In this document: piece after piece, positions 62,584-64,000 of the stretch
How the letters are laid out: the number at the start of each line of letters is the position of its first letter
How positions within the stretch are numbered: position 1 is the stretch's first letter
Assembly (NCBI RefSeq): GCF_001458295.1
Contig: NZ_CYUD01000003.1
Location: 124,001-188,000, forward strand
DNA length: 64,000 nt
Source: Ruegeria denitrificans
Lineage (GTDB): Bacteria > Pseudomonadota > Alphaproteobacteria > Rhodobacterales > Rhodobacteraceae
Direction: 5' to 3'
Position numbers and translations under genes: made by a program
Notes under the pieces: model-generated
Seen by the model: only the letters and a program-made list of their open reading frames with translations
What the model was told of the DNA's origin: nothing
The model's database searches: none

Positions 62584-63780
62584 TCAGTGCACGCCGAGGC
62601 CCATTTGCATCAACGTTTTACGCACGGACGGCAGGGAATAGAGCGCATTCAGCCCCATCGCCCGGGCGTCCCGCAACGGGCGCGCTTCGATCATCGAGGC
62701 GCGGTTTAGCAGGTCGATCCCTTTGACCCTCATCTCAATCTCGGTGTGGCGGGCCTTGTGATAGGCGTCCAGCATCTGCGCATCGCCTAGACCTTCGGGT
62801 CGGGCTTGCGCCAGATCCAACAGGGTGCGCAGGTCGCCCAGCGACATGTTCAATCCCTGCGCACCGATGGGTGGCACCACATGCGCAGCCTCGGCCATCA
62901 GTGCAACCCTCTCACCCGACAGCCGTTCCGCGGACTGGCTGATGATCGGCCAGATTGTCCGGCGTGAGGCCAGTTTCAACGGCCCGAACAACCCGCAAGA
63001 GCGTTCGGTCATCAGCGTTTCGAACGCCTCGGGCTCGGTATTTAGCAGTTCAACCGCACGTGGCCCGCGCTCCATCCACACAATTGCTGATGACGGCTGA
63101 CCCTGCCAGTCGGGCAGGGGGACCAGTGTGAACGGCCCGCCGGACCGGTGAAGCTCGGTCGAGACATTGTCGTGTGGGATCGGATGCGTGACGGCAAAGG
63201 CCAGCGCCTTTTGACCGTACCGCGTGGTGTGGACGTTGATCCCGGCGGCCTCGCGCATCGGGGAGTTGCGCCCGTCGGCGGCGACCACCAGTTTGCTGCG
63301 AATGCGGCTGCCATCACTCAACCCTACGCGGGCCTCGGCGGTGCGAGTGAACAGGCTGACAGTGCCGGTGCCGGGACGAAAATCGACATTGGGCAACTCG
63401 GCCAGACGCGCGACCATTTCACGCCGCAACAGCCAATTGGGCAAGTTCCACCCAAAGGGTTGATCCGAGATATCGGCGGCGTTGAAATCGCGTACCACGC
63501 GCGGTTCGGGAACATCGCCGCCTGCATCCACGATTCGCATGATCTGTAAGGGCGCTGCGTATTCGTCCAGCCGCTGCCACAACCCGCATTGCGCCAACAG
63601 CCCATGTGCCGGTTGCAGAAAGGCCGTGGTCCGCAGATCGGACCCGTCCACATCCCGTTCGGTTATCGGCGGGGTGGGATCGACGCAGACCACGTCGAAC
63701 CCGGCAGTTCCAAAGACCGCTGCCGCGGTCAGCCCGGCGATTCCTCCGCCGGAAATCAGAATGTCACAGCTGTCAGTCAT
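62584..63780 (-). CDS. UbiH/COQ6-family FAD-dependent hydroxylase
   Basis: A 398-residue flavoprotein monooxygenase of the ubiquinone-hydroxylase family. It begins CDILISGGGIAGLTAAAVFGTAGF (FAD motif), has KLVVAADGRNSPMREAAG (the DG motif) near residue 160 and GERVALMAEAAHVVPPIGAQGLNMSLGDL near residue 285, where the usual Gly-Asp is Ala-Glu, a possible loss of tight FAD contact. Ring hydroxylation in ubiquinone synthesis is the most likely role; which ring position is not known. It is convergent with the aminotransferase gene, 21 bases apart. Confidence 0.9.
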   Translation of the reverse strand: MTDSCDILISGGGIAGLTAAAVFGTAGFDVVCVDPTPPITERDVDGSDLRTTAFLQPAHGLLAQCGLWQRLDEYAAPLQIMRIVDAGGDVPEPRVVRDFNAADISDQPFGWNLPNWLLRREMVARLAELPNVDFRPGTGTVSLFTRTAEARVGLSDGSRIRSKLVVAADGRNSPMREAAGINVHTTRYGQKALAFAVTHPIPHDNVSTELHRSGGPFTLVPLPDWQGQPSSAIVWMERGPRAVELLNTEPEAFETLMTERSCGLFGPLKLASRRTIWPIISQSAERLSGERVALMAEAAHVVPPIGAQGLNMSLGDLRTLLDLAQARPEGLGDAQMLDAYHKARHTEIEMRVKGIDLLNRASMIEARPLRDARAMGLNALYSLPSVRKTLMQMGLGVH

Positions 63781-63856
63781 GGCCTTGGTCCCTTAGTCCT
63801 GGGCAGAACCTAGTTCGGTTCCAAGGCCAGTGCCAAGTGACATCCTGTCCCGTGTG

Positions 63857-64000
63857 TCAGCCGCGCGAGATCAGGATCAGAAGGATGAACATCATCGGCA
63901 CCATCATGACGGCCGGGATGTAAAGTCCTGGCAGGCCAAACAGCAAAGCCGAACAGCCCCACATGCTGAAAATGGCGCCGGCCGTGTAATACCAATCCTC
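63857..64000 (-). CDS. Partial membrane protein, C-terminus only
   Basis: The last 47 residues of a protein that runs off the window, ending at a TGA at 63857-63859. The visible part has two hydrophobic helices: YTAGAIFSMWGCSALLFGLP and VMMVPMMFILLILISRG. I cannot name the family from so little. It is on the same strand as the UbiH-type gene, 76 bases upstream of its start. Confidence 0.6.
   Translation of the reverse strand, partial: EDWYYTAGAIFSMWGCSALLFGLPGLYIPAVMMVPMMFILLILISRG

Overview
The window reads as a chromosomal segment of an alphaproteobacterium of the Rhodobacteraceae (Roseobacter group). This rests on gene content and style rather than on any marker: GC-rich tightly packed genes, the glyQ - DUF6446 - gltS - glyS - PPDK-like order, a FolB protein with an extra C-terminal half beside folP, hflK-hflC-DUF2065-Do protease, FolE2, an acidic proteobacterial protein of unknown role, and a SAM-II riboswitch in front of metZ. 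No rRNA, tRNA, CRISPR array, insertion sequence or prophage was recognised. About 65 protein genes or gene remnants cover nearly everything.

Layout. 1-3.9 kb (minus): the end of a basic/polar amino-acid ABC transporter (ATPase, then a binding protein cut by the window edge), a PhnD-like protein without a signal peptide coupled to two tandem TerB-like proteins, and a PEP-mutase/isocitrate-lyase family enzyme. 4-6.2 kb: pyrG and secG (minus). 6.3-7.9 kb: a three-gene cobalt-type nitrile hydratase operon. 8.1-9.7 kb: purA and a DUF2842 protein. 9.7-17 kb: an acidic hypothetical protein, thiN, a minus-strand group (GST, sdaA, GFA protein, EamA exporter), then rpiA and an apparently frameshifted small membrane protein gene. 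17-22.4 kb: gor and the membrane-protein quality-control operon hflK-hflC-DUF2065-degP-like. 22.6-32.7 kb: Crp-like regulator, ispZ, EamA, ftsY, YhhN, xseA/purD divergent pair, FG-GAP protein, 2Fe-2S ferredoxin, a decayed 3-prime end of dnaE2, and an extensin-family protein.

32.7-34.1 kb is an A+T-rich patch with a lone sulfotransferase, the best candidate for recent acquisition. 34-42 kb: GST, SAM-II riboswitch plus metZ, folE2, an Ala/Pro/Lys repeat protein, trkH coupled to a ThDP enzyme of the AruI type, and (minus) a trypsin-fold protein that has lost catalytic His and Ser. 43.5-52 kb: the glycyl-tRNA synthetase region, followed by a PPDK-like protein with an altered ATP-grasp domain. 52-58.4 kb: SleB-type hydrolase, a multicopper oxidase whose ribosome-binding site lies inside a perfect hairpin, folB-folP, glmM and an EamA exporter. 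58.4-64 kb: ilvC divergent from two overlapping Lrp-family regulators, a GntR/UTRA regulator divergent from a class V aminotransferase, a UbiH-type hydroxylase and a partial membrane protein.

Most of the window is housekeeping. No large undescribed system was found. The points most worth following are the riboswitch with a visible terminator/antiterminator, the multicopper oxidase leader hairpin, the two probable pseudoenzymes, the TerB pair with its PhnD-like partner, the split membrane gene, and the dnaE2 remnant.
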